DNA from: an uncultured Caulobacterales bacterium
Lineage (GTDB): Bacteria > Pseudomonadota > Alphaproteobacteria > Caulobacterales > Caulobacteraceae
Assembly: GCA_903889785.1 (NCBI GenBank)
Contig: CAISYT010000217.1
Span: 1-15,104 of the forward strand
DNA: 15,104 bases
Direction of reading: 5' to 3'
Of the stretch, positions 6,718-15,092 are shown piece after piece. The position numbers were made by a program, and so were the translations under genes. A model generated the notes under the pieces. It worked only from the letters and a program-made list of their open reading frames with translations. It was not told where the DNA came from and made no database searches. Positions within the stretch are counted from its first letter, which is position 1; each line of letters begins with the position of its first letter.

Positions 6718-7803
6718 ATGACCGACGACGCCGCACCTCTCGCCTTTACGCCTGCTTTAGAGCGGGCGACCGCCGCAGTCTGGGACCGCATCAAGGATGA
6801 GGTCACCCCGCTAGAGTGGCGGCTGCATGCCCCACTGATCGCCCAGATCCGCAAATTGGCTCAGGACCGCGGCGCGGTGATCCTGGCCCACAACTATATG
6901 ACGCCGGAAATCTTCCACGGTGTGGGTGACGTCGTCGGCGATAGCCTCGCCCTGGCCCGCGAGGCGGCCCGCACGGACGCGGCGGTCATTGTGCAGGCGG
7001 GCGTGAAATTCATGGCCGAGACCAGCAAGGTGCTGTCACCGCAGAAGCGGGTGCTGATCCCCAACCTTGAGGCCGGGTGCAGCCTCGCCTCGTCCATCAC
7101 GGGTGCAGACGTTGCCCTGATCCGGCAGCGCTTTCCGACCCTTCCGATCGTGGCCTATGTCAACACCAATGCCGATGTGAAGGCCGAGGTCGACATCTGT
7201 TGCACCAGCGCCAATGCGGTCCAGGTGGTGGAATGGGCGGCGCGGGTATGGGGCGTCGACAGGGTTATTCTGCTTCCCGATGAGTTCCTGGCGCGCAACG
7301 TGGCCCGTCAAACAGAGGTTAAAATCATCGCCTGGGCAGGGTCCTGCGAGGTGCATGAGCGCTTCACGGCGGAGGACATCTTCGAACTGCGCCTGGCCTA
7401 TCCCGGTGCCCAGATCCTTGCCCATCCCGAATGCCCAGCAGAGGTGATCGCCGCCTGCGACTTCGCTGGCTCGACCACGGCGATGAGTGACCATGTGATC
7501 GCCACCAAACCGAGACAGGCGATCCTGATCACCGAATGCTCGATGGCGGCCAATGTGGCTGCCGAGGCACCGGCAACTCAGTTCGTGCGGCCCTGCAATC
7601 TGTGCCCGCACATGAAGAAGATCACCCTGGAGGGCATCCGCGACGCCCTGCTGCTCGACCAGTTCGAGGTCGCGGTGGAGTCGACCCTGATTGAACGGGC
7701 CGCGCGGTCGGTGCAGCGGATGATCGACCTGCCGCCGCCGACACAGCCCGCGCGCTATGATCTGGTCAAGGCGCGTCACCACGTTGATGTGGAGATGATC
7801 TGA
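6718..7803 (+). CDS. nadA: Quinolinate synthase NadA
   Basis: Condenses iminoaspartate (from NadB) with dihydroxyacetone phosphate to give quinolinate, the second step of de novo NAD synthesis, using a [4Fe-4S] cluster in the cytoplasm. The 361-residue product shows VILAHNYMTPEI (residues 54-65), GDSLALAREA (74-83), FMAETSKVL (98-106), PNLEAGCSLA with Cys121, AYVNTNADVKAE (146-157), AGSCEVHERF with Cys210, HPEC (236-239), the TECSM segment (272-276) and CNLCPHMKKITL with Cys296. Cys121, Cys210 and Cys296 are the expected three cluster ligands. The N-terminal ~40 residues are longer than in the short NadA forms, a common proteobacterial feature. It is the first gene of a three-gene operon, with nadB starting 1 base after its stop. 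Confidence 0.97.
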   Translation: MTDDAAPLAFTPALERATAAVWDRIKDEVTPLEWRLHAPLIAQIRKLAQDRGAVILAHNYMTPEIFHGVGDVVGDSLALAREAARTDAAVIVQAGVKFMAETSKVLSPQKRVLIPNLEAGCSLASSITGADVALIRQRFPTLPIVAYVNTNADVKAEVDICCTSANAVQVVEWAARVWGVDRVILLPDEFLARNVARQTEVKIIAWAGSCEVHERFTAEDIFELRLAYPGAQILAHPECPAEVIAACDFAGSTTAMSDHVIATKPRQAILITECSMAANVAAEAPATQFVRPCNLCPHMKKITLEGIRDALLLDQFEVAVESTLIERAARSVQRMIDLPPPTQPARYDLVKARHHVDVEMI

Positions 7804-7804
7804 C

Positions 7805-9322
7805 TTGGTGACGGTGATCCGTCACGACGGCCCGATAATTATTGGCGCGGGCCTCGCTGGGCTCTGCGCCGCCCTGGCGGCTGCCCCCCGGGCAACGCTG
7901 GTCGTCTCGCCCTTCCCGCTGGGCACCGGCGCAGCCTCGGCCTGGGCTCAGGGCGGAATGGCCGCGGCCCTCGCGGAAAACGATGCCCCAGCCCTGCATG
8001 CGCAGGACACCCTGCTGGCAGGCGACGGCCTGAGCGATCCGGCGATAGTCGAACTCCTCACCCGAGAAGGTCCCGCCGCCGTCCACAGCCTGGCGGCGCT
8101 CGGCGCACCGTTCGACCGTGATGCCGATGGCTGTTTCCTGCTCAACCTCGAAGCCGCCCATAGCCGCGCCCGGGTGGCCCGTGTCGGCGGCGACGGTGCC
8201 GGCAAGGCGATCCTGGCTGCAGTGATCGAGGCGGCGCGGACGGCACCCCACATCCGGTTCCTCGAAGATGCGCGCCTGACAGGTCTGATCCAGGACGACA
8301 ACGGGACCGTCGGCGGCGTCTGGCTCGACCGCGACAGCGAGATTGTTGCGGTGCTCGCGCAAGGCGTGATCCTCGCCACGGGCGGGCTTGGTGGGCTCTA
8401 TGCCGTGACCAGCAATCCCTCCACCGCCTTGGGCGAAGGTCTGGGAGTCGCCGCCTTAGCTGGCGCGGCCATTGGCGATCCAGAGTTCGTGCAATTTCAT
8501 CCCACGGGCCTGGATGTCGCCGCCGATCCGGCGCCCCTGGCCAGCGAAGCTCTGCGCGGCGAGGGCGCAACCCTGGTCAATGCCGACGGCCAACGCTTCA
8601 TGCCCCACTACAGCGGCCTGGGCGAACTTGCCCCGCGCCATATCGTGGCCCAGGCGGTGCACGCCGAGCGCGCCGCCAAGCGTGGCGCTTACCTGGATGG
8701 CCGAGCGGCGCTGGGCGAACGATTCCCACAGGCCTTCCCTGCCCTTTTCGCGGGCTGCCAAAGGCATGGAATCGACCCGCGCATCGCGCTGATACCCGTG
8801 GCACCCTCTGCGCACTACCACATGGGTGGGATCGTCACAGACCATCACGGCGCGGCAACATTGGGCGGCCTTTTCGCTGCCGGCGAATGCGCCAGCACCG
8901 GCGTGCACGGGGCTAACCGCCTGGCCTCTAGTTCCCTGCTCGAAGCGGCGGTATTCGGTGGCCGCGCCGGACGGGCGGCGGCGGTGGTGTCGGGACCGAC
9001 AATCCGCGTTCCCAAAACCCCCTATCTGGCACCGAAACTGCCTGCTGAAGGACTTTCCGAATTGCGCCGCTGCCTGTCTCGCGACGCCGGCGTTATCCGA
9101 GACGCTGTGGGCCTGACCCGGCTGTTGGAAGCCATTGATGCCCTGGAAAATCGCCATGGCCGTGCAGCGCCCCTGGCCGTGGCCCGGTTGATTGCCCAGG
9201 CCGCCCTGGACCGCCGAGAGAGCCGCGGCGGGCATTTCCGTGCCGACTATCCGGACAAGGCTGCCGAGGCCGTCCGCACCTTGACCACACTGCAATCCCC
9301 TATCCGCCAGGCTGCCGAATGA
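7805..9322 (+). CDS. nadB: L-aspartate oxidase NadB
   Basis: FAD enzyme that oxidises L-aspartate to iminoaspartate, the unstable substrate of NadA. The 505-residue product has the dinucleotide-binding IIGAGLAGLCAALAA (residues 12-26), ASAWAQGGMAAAL (44-56), HSRARVARVGGDGAG (119-133), DPEFVQFHPTGL with His232, ELAPRHIVAQ with Arg278, SAHYHMGG with His337, and GANRLASSSLLEA with Arg372. These correspond to His244, Arg290, His351 and Arg386 of the E. coli active site. The conserved Asp after Arg278 (APRD in most family members) is His279 here. The start is not ATG: TTG 7805 is preferred because GGAG (7791-7794) lies 10 bases upstream, but GTG 7808 or 7814 are possible. The 1-base gap from nadA implies translational coupling, and the stop overlaps the nadC start. 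Confidence 0.95.
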   Translation: MVTVIRHDGPIIIGAGLAGLCAALAAAPRATLVVSPFPLGTGAASAWAQGGMAAALAENDAPALHAQDTLLAGDGLSDPAIVELLTREGPAAVHSLAALGAPFDRDADGCFLLNLEAAHSRARVARVGGDGAGKAILAAVIEAARTAPHIRFLEDARLTGLIQDDNGTVGGVWLDRDSEIVAVLAQGVILATGGLGGLYAVTSNPSTALGEGLGVAALAGAAIGDPEFVQFHPTGLDVAADPAPLASEALRGEGATLVNADGQRFMPHYSGLGELAPRHIVAQAVHAERAAKRGAYLDGRAALGERFPQAFPALFAGCQRHGIDPRIALIPVAPSAHYHMGGIVTDHHGAATLGGLFAAGECASTGVHGANRLASSSLLEAAVFGGRAGRAAAVVSGPTIRVPKTPYLAPKLPAEGLSELRRCLSRDAGVIRDAVGLTRLLEAIDALENRHGRAAPLAVARLIAQAALDRRESRGGHFRADYPDKAAEAVRTLTTLQSPIRQAAE

Positions 9323-10161
9323 TGATGCCCCTGCAAGACCTAATGTTGCGCCCCCTGATCGACGCCGCCCTGGCCGAAGATCTGGGCCGTGCCGGAGACC
9401 TGACCTCCACCGCCTGTGTCGATAAGGATGCCCGACTGAACGGCGTCTTCGCCGCGCGGCAAGACGGCTGTATTGTCGGCCTGAACTGGGTGCGGCTGAC
9501 TCTTCTGGCGCTAGACCCTCAGGCCAGGATCGTGGCCCTGGCCGCTGACGGGCAAAACATTGCCGCTGGCTCTGGCCTGCTGCGCGTTGAGGCCAATGCC
9601 CGGGCCCTGCTTGCCGCCGAACGAACCGCCCTGAATATGCTGGGGCGTCTCAGCGGCATTGCCACCCTGACGCGATCCTACGTCCGCGCGGTTGAGGGGA
9701 CGACCGCGACCATCACCGATACCCGTAAGACCACGCCGATGCTGCGGGCGCTGGAGAAATACGCCGTGCGCTGTGGCGGTGGCACCAATCACCGTTTCGG
9801 ACTGGATGACGCCATCCTGATTAAGGACAACCACGTCGCCGCCTGCGGTGGTGTCGGCGAAGCGGTTCGCCGCGCCCGCGCCGCCGCCGGGCATCTGGTC
9901 AAGATCGAGGTCGAGATCGACCGGCTTGATCAACTGGAACAGGCGCTGGCGGCTGGACCGGACGTGGTGATGCTGGACAATTTCGTCCTGGCCGACCTGC
10001 GCGCCGCCGTCGCAAAAACCGCCGGTCGCGCCGTGCTGGAAGCCTCTGGTGGGGTAAACCTAACGACGGTGCGCGCCATTGCCGAAACCGGCGTGTCGGT
10101 GATCAGCGTTGGTGCCTTGACCCATTCCGCACCGGCGCTGGACGTGGGGTTGGACGTCTAG
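9319..10161 (+). CDS. nadC: Nicotinate-nucleotide diphosphorylase (carboxylating), quinolinate phosphoribosyltransferase
   Basis: Converts quinolinate and PRPP to nicotinate mononucleotide, the third step of de novo NAD synthesis. The 280-residue product is of normal length. It shows AEDLGRAGDLTS (residues 19-30), AERTALNMLGRLSGIAT (100-116), DTRKTTPMLRALEKYAVRCG (134-153), GGTNHRFGLDDAILIKDNH (154-172), EVE (197-199), VVMLDN (216-221), EASGGV (241-246) and VISVGALTHSAPALDVGLD (261-279). The PRPP and quinolinate binding residues (Arg136, Lys137, His158, Arg159, Lys169, Glu197, Asp220) are all present. The start is the first of three consecutive ATG codons (9319, 9322, 9325), and ATGA overlaps the nadB stop, so translation is probably coupled. 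The first Met was chosen; the true start may be 3-6 bases later. It is the last gene of the nadABC operon. Confidence 0.97.
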   Translation: MMMPLQDLMLRPLIDAALAEDLGRAGDLTSTACVDKDARLNGVFAARQDGCIVGLNWVRLTLLALDPQARIVALAADGQNIAAGSGLLRVEANARALLAAERTALNMLGRLSGIATLTRSYVRAVEGTTATITDTRKTTPMLRALEKYAVRCGGGTNHRFGLDDAILIKDNHVAACGGVGEAVRRARAAAGHLVKIEVEIDRLDQLEQALAAGPDVVMLDNFVLADLRAAVAKTAGRAVLEASGGVNLTTVRAIAETGVSVISVGALTHSAPALDVGLDV

Positions 10162-10186
10162 GACCTGCGAGCTGAGGCGGTTCCTA
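10159..10186. terminator. Hairpin spanning the convergent nadC and tspO stop codons
   Basis: TAGGACC (10159-10165) pairs with GGTTCCTA (10179-10186) over seven base pairs with one bulged T. The outer ends are the two stop codons themselves. There is no T-run, so it is at best a weak shared terminator or a 3'-end structure. The layout mirrors the trxB/hydrolase junction. Confidence 0.3.
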
Positions 10187-10678
10187 GTTCAGGCGCCAGA
10201 TCGCGAAATTCAGCACACTCGCAAACGAAACCCAGGCGGCATAGGGGATCAACATGACCCCCGAAATCCGGTCGATCCGCCAGAAGGCCACCGCGCACAC
10301 CAGTACAGACGTCAGCAAGGCAACGACCTCAATCAGCGCTAGGCCGGGCTGGCGCAGGCCAAAAAAAATCAAAGACCAGGTCAGATTCAGCGCGAGCTGG
10401 ATTGCGTAGAGGGTCAGGGCCTGCCGACGGGCAGCGGCGGTGCCGCTGCGCCAGATCCGCCATGCCGCCAGGGCCATGAGCACATAAAGGGTCGTCCAGA
10501 CGGGCCCAAACAGCGCATTGGGCGGGTTGAAAGATGGCTTATTGAGGCCAGCATACCAGGTGGTCACGCTAGTGGCCGTCGCAAACCCGCCGACGGCACC
10601 GGCGACTAGGGTGATCCCTATGGAAAGAGCGGCAGCGCGAAGGGCCTTGGGCGATCCGGCTGGAACGGGAAGGGTCAT
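10184..10678 (-). CDS. tspO: TspO/MBR family tryptophan-rich membrane protein
   Basis: The 164-residue product has the five-helix TspO/MBR pattern. Helices lie at residues ~15-37, ~55-73, ~88-107, ~111-133 and ~141-161. Signature segments are WYAGLNKPSFNPPNALFGPV (41-60), QLALNLTWSLIFFG (94-107) and PYAAWVSFASVLNFAIWRLN (145-164). Family members bind porphyrins and related tetrapyrroles or cholesterol-like ligands. In Rhodobacter, TspO is an outer-membrane regulator of photosynthesis genes. The role here is unknown. The start was moved to ATG 10678, because AGGA (10692-10689) lies 10 bases upstream; a TTG at 10699 adds seven residues with no Shine-Dalgarno. The coding strand holds a run of eight T across Ile104-Phe106, unusual in this GC-rich DNA. 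The acyltransferase gene ends 56 bases upstream on the same strand, so co-transcription is possible. Confidence 0.92.
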   Translation of the reverse strand: MTLPVPAGSPKALRAAALSIGITLVAGAVGGFATATSVTTWYAGLNKPSFNPPNALFGPVWTTLYVLMALAAWRIWRSGTAAARRQALTLYAIQLALNLTWSLIFFGLRQPGLALIEVVALLTSVLVCAVAFWRIDRISGVMLIPYAAWVSFASVLNFAIWRLN

Positions 10679-10734
10679 ATTGTCACGGTCCTGGTTCAAT
10701 GGGTTCGCCGGGTATTTCTATGCCACCGACGTCG

Positions 10735-11847
10735 CTATTTTTTCGCTTTCAGATACGGCTTAATGAAATCCTGGATCGGCTGATCGATCCATTTATCAAA
10801 GGCGAAGGCGCATAGGATCGCCAAGGGGAACCCGGCCATCCACATCGCCCACTGAAAGCCGATGCCGATGGGCACCTTGTAGATCAGCAGGTGAATTGGG
10901 TCCCAATATAATACCCCGACCAGCGTATGGGTGATGAAGAGGGCAAACGACAGGCGGGCCGCCGTCTCGAATAGGGCAACGGGCTTTTTTACCGGCAGCC
11001 GCCCCGCGCCCAGGATCACCGCAGCGATCGCGGCCATGGTGAGGAAGTCGAACCGTCCGGACCCGACCAAGCCAAAGAACACGACCAGACCGCCCCACAT
11101 CAATATACGAGCGGCCCGTTTCGACGGCCAATCCAGCGCCACAGCCTGGGCCAAACACATCCCAAGCAGGAACAGCGGTACGGCCCGCACCACCCCAAGC
11201 TGAAAGGGGAGATCGTAGAGCGGCCGATCATAGAGCGCGCGGGCCGTGCTTTCGCCCGCAACGATGGCGGCCAGTCCGATCATGACAAGCACCGCCGCAG
11301 GTCGCACTCGTACCAGGGCCTTCCAGGCCCAGGGAAAGGCCGCATAACAGACCAGCAGGGCGGACAGCGACCAGCTGGGCAGGTTCCAGCCATCGGCGGG
11401 CGGATTGATCGGTGACCAGGCGTGGATCAGCAGGGCTTGCTGAACAAACGCGCTCCAGGCGAACCGCGCCGGATTGGCCGACACGCCGAACCAGGTCATC
11501 TGAACAAAGACGTAGAGACCGAACGCCGACATAACGATCAGATGCGCCGGCCACACCCGCGAGGCGCGCCGCACCCAGAAACGCCCCCAGCCCATCGTGG
11601 CATTTTGGATCGCCGGTCCGTAGGCGCGACCAAGCACATAGCCTGACAGCATCAGGAAGAAATCGGTGGCGATATAGCCGCGGGAGAACACCGGGTTCAG
11701 ATGGTAGAGCTTGATCGGGCTCTCATTGCCAAAATGGTAGAGCATGATCAACATGGCGGCACTGAACCGCAGCAGATCCAACGCCCCGCCACGGCTTGAG
11801 GTGCTGGCCGTGGGCGGGGGTACAGTGGAGGCGGACTGAGCGGTCAT
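10735..11847 (-). CDS. Acyltransferase 3 family membrane protein (OafA/NodX type)
   Basis: A 370-residue polytopic membrane protein of the Acyltransferase_3 family, which transfers acetyl or similar groups to extracytoplasmic carbohydrates such as O-antigen or capsule. Visible features are LDLLRFSAAMLIMLYHFG (residues 23-40) with the conserved His38, YIATDFFLMLSGYVLG (58-73), RFWVRRASRVWPAHL (89-103) with the conserved RR..R..P, and about ten hydrophobic helices, ending with the basic tail KPYLKAKK. The first ~20 residues are Ser/Thr/Pro-rich and presumably disordered. I chose ATG 11847, because AGGACC lies about 9 bases upstream; an upstream TTG at 11928 gives a 397-residue form with a less family-like leader. 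The acceptor is unknown. The gene is transcribed away from cobT, upstream of tspO. Confidence 0.88.
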   Translation of the reverse strand: MTAQSASTVPPPTASTSSRGGALDLLRFSAAMLIMLYHFGNESPIKLYHLNPVFSRGYIATDFFLMLSGYVLGRAYGPAIQNATMGWGRFWVRRASRVWPAHLIVMSAFGLYVFVQMTWFGVSANPARFAWSAFVQQALLIHAWSPINPPADGWNLPSWSLSALLVCYAAFPWAWKALVRVRPAAVLVMIGLAAIVAGESTARALYDRPLYDLPFQLGVVRAVPLFLLGMCLAQAVALDWPSKRAARILMWGGLVVFFGLVGSGRFDFLTMAAIAAVILGAGRLPVKKPVALFETAARLSFALFITHTLVGVLYWDPIHLLIYKVPIGIGFQWAMWMAGFPLAILCAFAFDKWIDQPIQDFIKPYLKAKK

Positions 11848-11886
11848 CGTCGCCGGTCCTAGCGCACCGGTGGTCTGATCCCCAGA

Positions 11887-11913
11887 GGCTTGAAAGGCTT
11901 TCAGCCGATTTTT
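11887..11913 (+). terminator. Hairpin followed by a T-run in the acyltransferase-cobT divergent gap
   Basis: GGCT-T-GAAA (11887-11895) pairs with TTTCAGCC (11899-11906) around the loop GGC with one bulged T. GATTTTT follows on the + strand. The shape is that of an intrinsic terminator reading toward cobT, but no + strand gene lies just upstream, since nadC ended 1.7 kb earlier. It may be fortuitous, an attenuator, or a read-through block. Confidence 0.25.
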
Positions 11914-12013
11914 CCCCCGCACACTCAAGATCGCTTCGAAAGATCAACGCGCTATTGCGCTTGGCTGTTCCAATCCGCTTAACGCGCCGTCCAGGCCGCG
12001 CTATGGATGGCCC

Positions 12014-13852
12014 ATGGTCGCAAAGCCCGAACCGATCAACGATGCCTTCAAGCGTGCCCTTGTGCATGCGACCCGGTCCTTGGCCGAGGCTCCCAACCTC
12101 GAGGTGGTGTTTTCCAACGATGGACCCCGGTTCACCGAGGGCCGCGCCGTTCTGCCCCACCCCCCGCGCGACATTTCCGCAAAGGACGCCGCCCAGCTTC
12201 GCGGTCTGGCGGACCGCATGGCGCTCAAACTCGCCCACCAGGACGCCGCTCAACTTGCCAAGGATCGACCCGACGGCAGCGACGCCGCCGCGGCCTTCGA
12301 GGCTGTGGAACAGGCCCGGATAGAAGCCATTGGCTCCAACGCCATGCAGGGGGTGCGCAGTAACCTGTCTTACGCCCTGGAGGCGGCCCTGGATCGGCGT
12401 GGCCTGGCGCATGTGACCTATGATCCGTCCGTACCCATGCCGGCGGAGATCCTGGGCCTGATGGTGCGCGAGCGCCTGACCGGCGACGCCCCGCCGGAAA
12501 CGGTGCGCAATGTGGTTGACCGCCGGCGCCCGGAAATCGAAGCCAAGGCCGGTGCCGACCTAGACCGCCTAGCAGGCTTGGTAGACAACCAACGCGCCTA
12601 CGCGCGCCTGGCCCGCAACATCCTGCGCGAACTCGATCTCGACAACACCATGGCCGAGGAAGAAACCCAGGAAGAGTCGACTGAGGATCAGGACGACCAG
12701 GACAACGAACAGAATCAAGACTCAAGCCAGCCTGAGGCCGACCCAAGCTCCGCCCAGGAAAGCGACGGCCAAGACAACGAGACCGTCGAGACGGATAGCC
12801 ATGACGAAAGCAGCAAAGAGGAGCAGGACGCCGACACCGGCGACGGCCCCAAGCCCGCACGGCCGCAGATCAACGATAACGGCGCGGTCGAGCCGCCTTA
12901 CAAGGCCTTCACCACGGCACATGACCAGATCGTCGATGCCGACGACCTCTGCGAGCCCGAGGAACTGTCGCGCCTGCGCGCCTATCTCGACCAGCAGTTG
13001 GAGACGTTATCGAGCATCGTCGCGCGCCTGGCCAACCGATTGCAACGCAGGCTGATGGCGCAACAGTCCCGCGCCTGGACCTTCGACCTTGAGGAAGGGA
13101 TGCTTGACGCGGCTCGCCTGACCCGCGTGATCATCGACCCCACAGCACCGCTCTCCTTCAAGCAGGAGGAGGAGACCAACTTCCGTGACACGGTTGTGAC
13201 CTTGCTGATCGACAATTCCGGCTCGATGCGTGGGCGGCCGATCATGGTGGCCGCCGTCTGCGCAGACATCCTAGCCCGCACCCTGGAGCGTTGCGGGGTG
13301 AAGGTGGAAATCCTGGGCTTCACCACCCAGGCCTGGAAAGGTGGTAAGTCACGCGAAGACTGGCTCAGCGCCGGCAATCCCGCTGCACCTGGACGGCTCA
13401 ACGACCTGCGCCACATCATCTACAAGAGCGCCGACGCGCCCTGGCGCCGCGCCCGCAAGAACCTGGGCCTGATGATGCGCGAGGGCCTGCTGAAGGAAAA
13501 CATCGACGGTGAGGCTCTGCAATGGGCGCATTACCGCCTGGCCGTGCGGCCAGAAGAGCGCCGTATCCTGATGGTGATCTCCGACGGTGCGCCCGTGGAC
13601 GACAGCACGCTGAGCGTCAATTCAGGCCACTATTTGGAGCGACACCTGCGCGCGGTGATCTCGGAGATCGAGACCCGCAGCAGCGTCGAATTACTGGCGA
13701 TCGGCATCGGCCACGACGTCACCCGCTATTACCGCAAGGCCGTGACCATTGTGGACGTGGAACAACTCGGCGGGGTGCTGGTGGAACAACTTGCCGCCCT
13801 ATTCGAAGAAGACCCGCGCGCCAAGGCACAACCACGCCGGCGACGCGCTTGA
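12014..13852 (+). CDS. cobT: Cobaltochelatase subunit CobT (VWA-domain protein)
   Basis: CobT works with the AAA+ protein CobS as the chaperone-like motor that drives Co2+ insertion into hydrogenobyrinate a,c-diamide by CobN in aerobic cobalamin synthesis. The 612-residue product has the N-terminal CobT domain (residues ~1-210), a strongly acidic Glu/Asp/Gln/Ser linker (~214-278), a helical segment (~295-360), and a C-terminal VWA domain (~395-600) with an intact [16 protein letters not shown] (Asp400, Ser402, Ser404) and [10 protein letters not shown] (521-530). The tail is Arg-rich (PRRRRA). The start ATG 12014 gives the family N-terminus ([25 protein letters not shown] appears at residues 12-36), though no strong Shine-Dalgarno is seen. 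cobS, the usual upstream neighbour, is absent; an acyltransferase gene points the other way. lldD begins 97 bases downstream. Confidence 0.95.
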   Translation: MVAKPEPINDAFKRALVHATRSLAEAPNLEVVFSNDGPRFTEGRAVLPHPPRDISAKDAAQLRGLADRMALKLAHQDAAQLAKDRPDGSDAAAAFEAVEQARIEAIGSNAMQGVRSNLSYALEAALDRRGLAHVTYDPSVPMPAEILGLMVRERLTGDAPPETVRNVVDRRRPEIEAKAGADLDRLAGLVDNQRAYARLARNILRELDLDNTMAEEETQEESTEDQDDQDNEQNQDSSQPEADPSSAQESDGQDNETVETDSHDESSKEEQDADTGDGPKPARPQINDNGAVEPPYKAFTTAHDQIVDADDLCEPEELSRLRAYLDQQLETLSSIVARLANRLQRRLMAQQSRAWTFDLEEGMLDAARLTRVIIDPTAPLSFKQEEETNFRDTVVTLLIDNSGSMRGRPIMVAAVCADILARTLERCGVKVEILGFTTQAWKGGKSREDWLSAGNPAAPGRLNDLRHIIYKSADAPWRRARKNLGLMMREGLLKENIDGEALQWAHYRLAVRPEERRILMVISDGAPVDDSTLSVNSGHYLERHLRAVISEIETRSSVELLAIGIGHDVTRYYRKAVTIVDVEQLGGVLVEQLAALFEEDPRAKAQPRRRRA

Positions 13853-13949
13853 TCGAAAAGCGTCAGGTTTGGTGGCCGCCTCTGACTGCGGACAATATTT
13901 TCTATCCCGAGGCGCGATCCTTGCTGCGGGCGTTTTACTGGAGACTTGC

Positions 13950-15092
13950 ATGATCCCCGACAGCGTGCCGGACCACCGCGAGGCTGCCCGCCGACGCCTG
14001 CCGCGCCTGTTGTTCGACTATATCGACGGCGGGGCCATGACCGAGACCACGCTTGACCGCAATGTGGGCGACCTGCGCGATCTGAAGCTACGCCAGCGGG
14101 TGATGCGCGATGTCGGCACGCCAGACACACGCCTGAGCCTGCTGGGCCGGGATTGGAGCATGCCCGTGGCCATGGCCCCGATTGGCATGGCCGGCTACAC
14201 CGCGCGCCGTGGCGAAACCCAGGCGGCACGCGCGGCAAGGGCGGCGGGCATTCCCTATACGCTCTCGACCGTGGGCATGTGCGGCCTAGCGGAAGTGACC
14301 AAGGCGGCGGGCGTTCCGCCCTGGTTCCAGCTCTATGTGTTTCGCGACCGTGGCTATCTGGAGTCTCTGATCGGCCAGGCGCGCGACCTGGGCTGCCCCG
14401 TGCTGATGTTGACCGTCGACATGGCCACAGCCGGCCGTCGATGGCGCGACGCCCGCAATGGTTTTGGCGGCAGCCCATCACTGCATGCGCCTGTAGCTCG
14501 CGCGATTGACGCCCTGTCGCATCCGGCATGGTTCTGGGATGCGCATCTGAATGGCGGGCCGCATGTGCTGGGCAATCTGGTCCAGGCCAATCCGGGCGCA
14601 CGCAGTCTGAACGACTTTTGGACCTGGGTGCGCAAGAACTTCGACCCCACCGTAACCTGGAACGATCTTAAATGGATCAGGGCACGCTGGCCCGGAACCC
14701 TGATTCTCAAGGGCATTCAGGAAGCCGATGACGCCAAGGCGGCGATTGCCGCGGGGGTCGACGGTATGATCGTCTCCAACCATGGCGGCCGCCAACTGGA
14801 CGGGGTGCGCTCGTCGATCTCAGCCTTGCCGCGGGTGGTCGAGGCAGTGAAGGGGGCTGTGCCGGTGCTGATGGACGGCGGCATCCGCAATGGTGCCGAT
14901 ATCTTGCGCGCCCTGGCCCAAGGGGCAGATGCGTGCCTGATCGGGCGAGCCTGGGCCTGGGCTCTGGGCGGCGGTGGCGAAGCCGGCGTGGCACAGGTGC
15001 TGGCCAGCCTGCGTAACGAGTTGGAAGTGACCATGAAGCTCACCGGCTGCAAGCAACTGTCGGACATCGGCCCGCATCTGATTGATTCTTAG
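13950..15092 (+). CDS. lldD: FMN-dependent L-lactate dehydrogenase LldD
   Basis: Oxidises L-lactate to pyruvate at the membrane, passing electrons from FMN to the quinone pool. The 380-residue product matches the E. coli LldD length and pattern: FDYIDGGAMTETTL (residues 22-35) with Tyr24, MPVAMAPIGMAG (71-82), PYTLSTVGMC (102-111), WFQLYVFRDRG (125-135) with Tyr129, LTVDMATAG with Asp157, LKGI with Lys254, VSNHGGRQLDGV (275-286) with the catalytic His278 and Arg281, MDGGIRNGADILRAL (308-322) and IGRAW (331-335). The active-site residues of the alpha-hydroxy-acid oxidase family are all there. I chose ATG 13950, because GGAG (13940-13943) lies 6 bases upstream and the length fits; the longer open frame from 13749 reads antisense-like cobT sequence. 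Other alpha-hydroxy acids such as mandelate remain possible substrates. No lldP or lldR is in view. Confidence 0.93.
   Translation: MIPDSVPDHREAARRRLPRLLFDYIDGGAMTETTLDRNVGDLRDLKLRQRVMRDVGTPDTRLSLLGRDWSMPVAMAPIGMAGYTARRGETQAARAARAAGIPYTLSTVGMCGLAEVTKAAGVPPWFQLYVFRDRGYLESLIGQARDLGCPVLMLTVDMATAGRRWRDARNGFGGSPSLHAPVARAIDALSHPAWFWDAHLNGGPHVLGNLVQANPGARSLNDFWTWVRKNFDPTVTWNDLKWIRARWPGTLILKGIQEADDAKAAIAAGVDGMIVSNHGGRQLDGVRSSISALPRVVEAVKGAVPVLMDGGIRNGADILRALAQGADACLIGRAWAWALGGGGEAGVAQVLASLRNELEVTMKLTGCKQLSDIGPHLIDS

Noticed and set aside
12225..12860. 211-codon - strand frame inside cobT
   Set aside because: Arg/Pro/Gly-rich antisense translation of cobT, including its acidic linker. No family features.
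13841..13873. Inverted repeat GACGC...GCGTC at the cobT end as a terminator
   Set aside because: Only five solid pairs with a long loop and no T-run.
13749..13949. N-terminal extension of LldD from base 13749
   Set aside because: The extra 67 codons overlap cobT in another frame, do not resemble LldD, and the ATG at 13950 has GGAG six bases upstream and gives the normal length.
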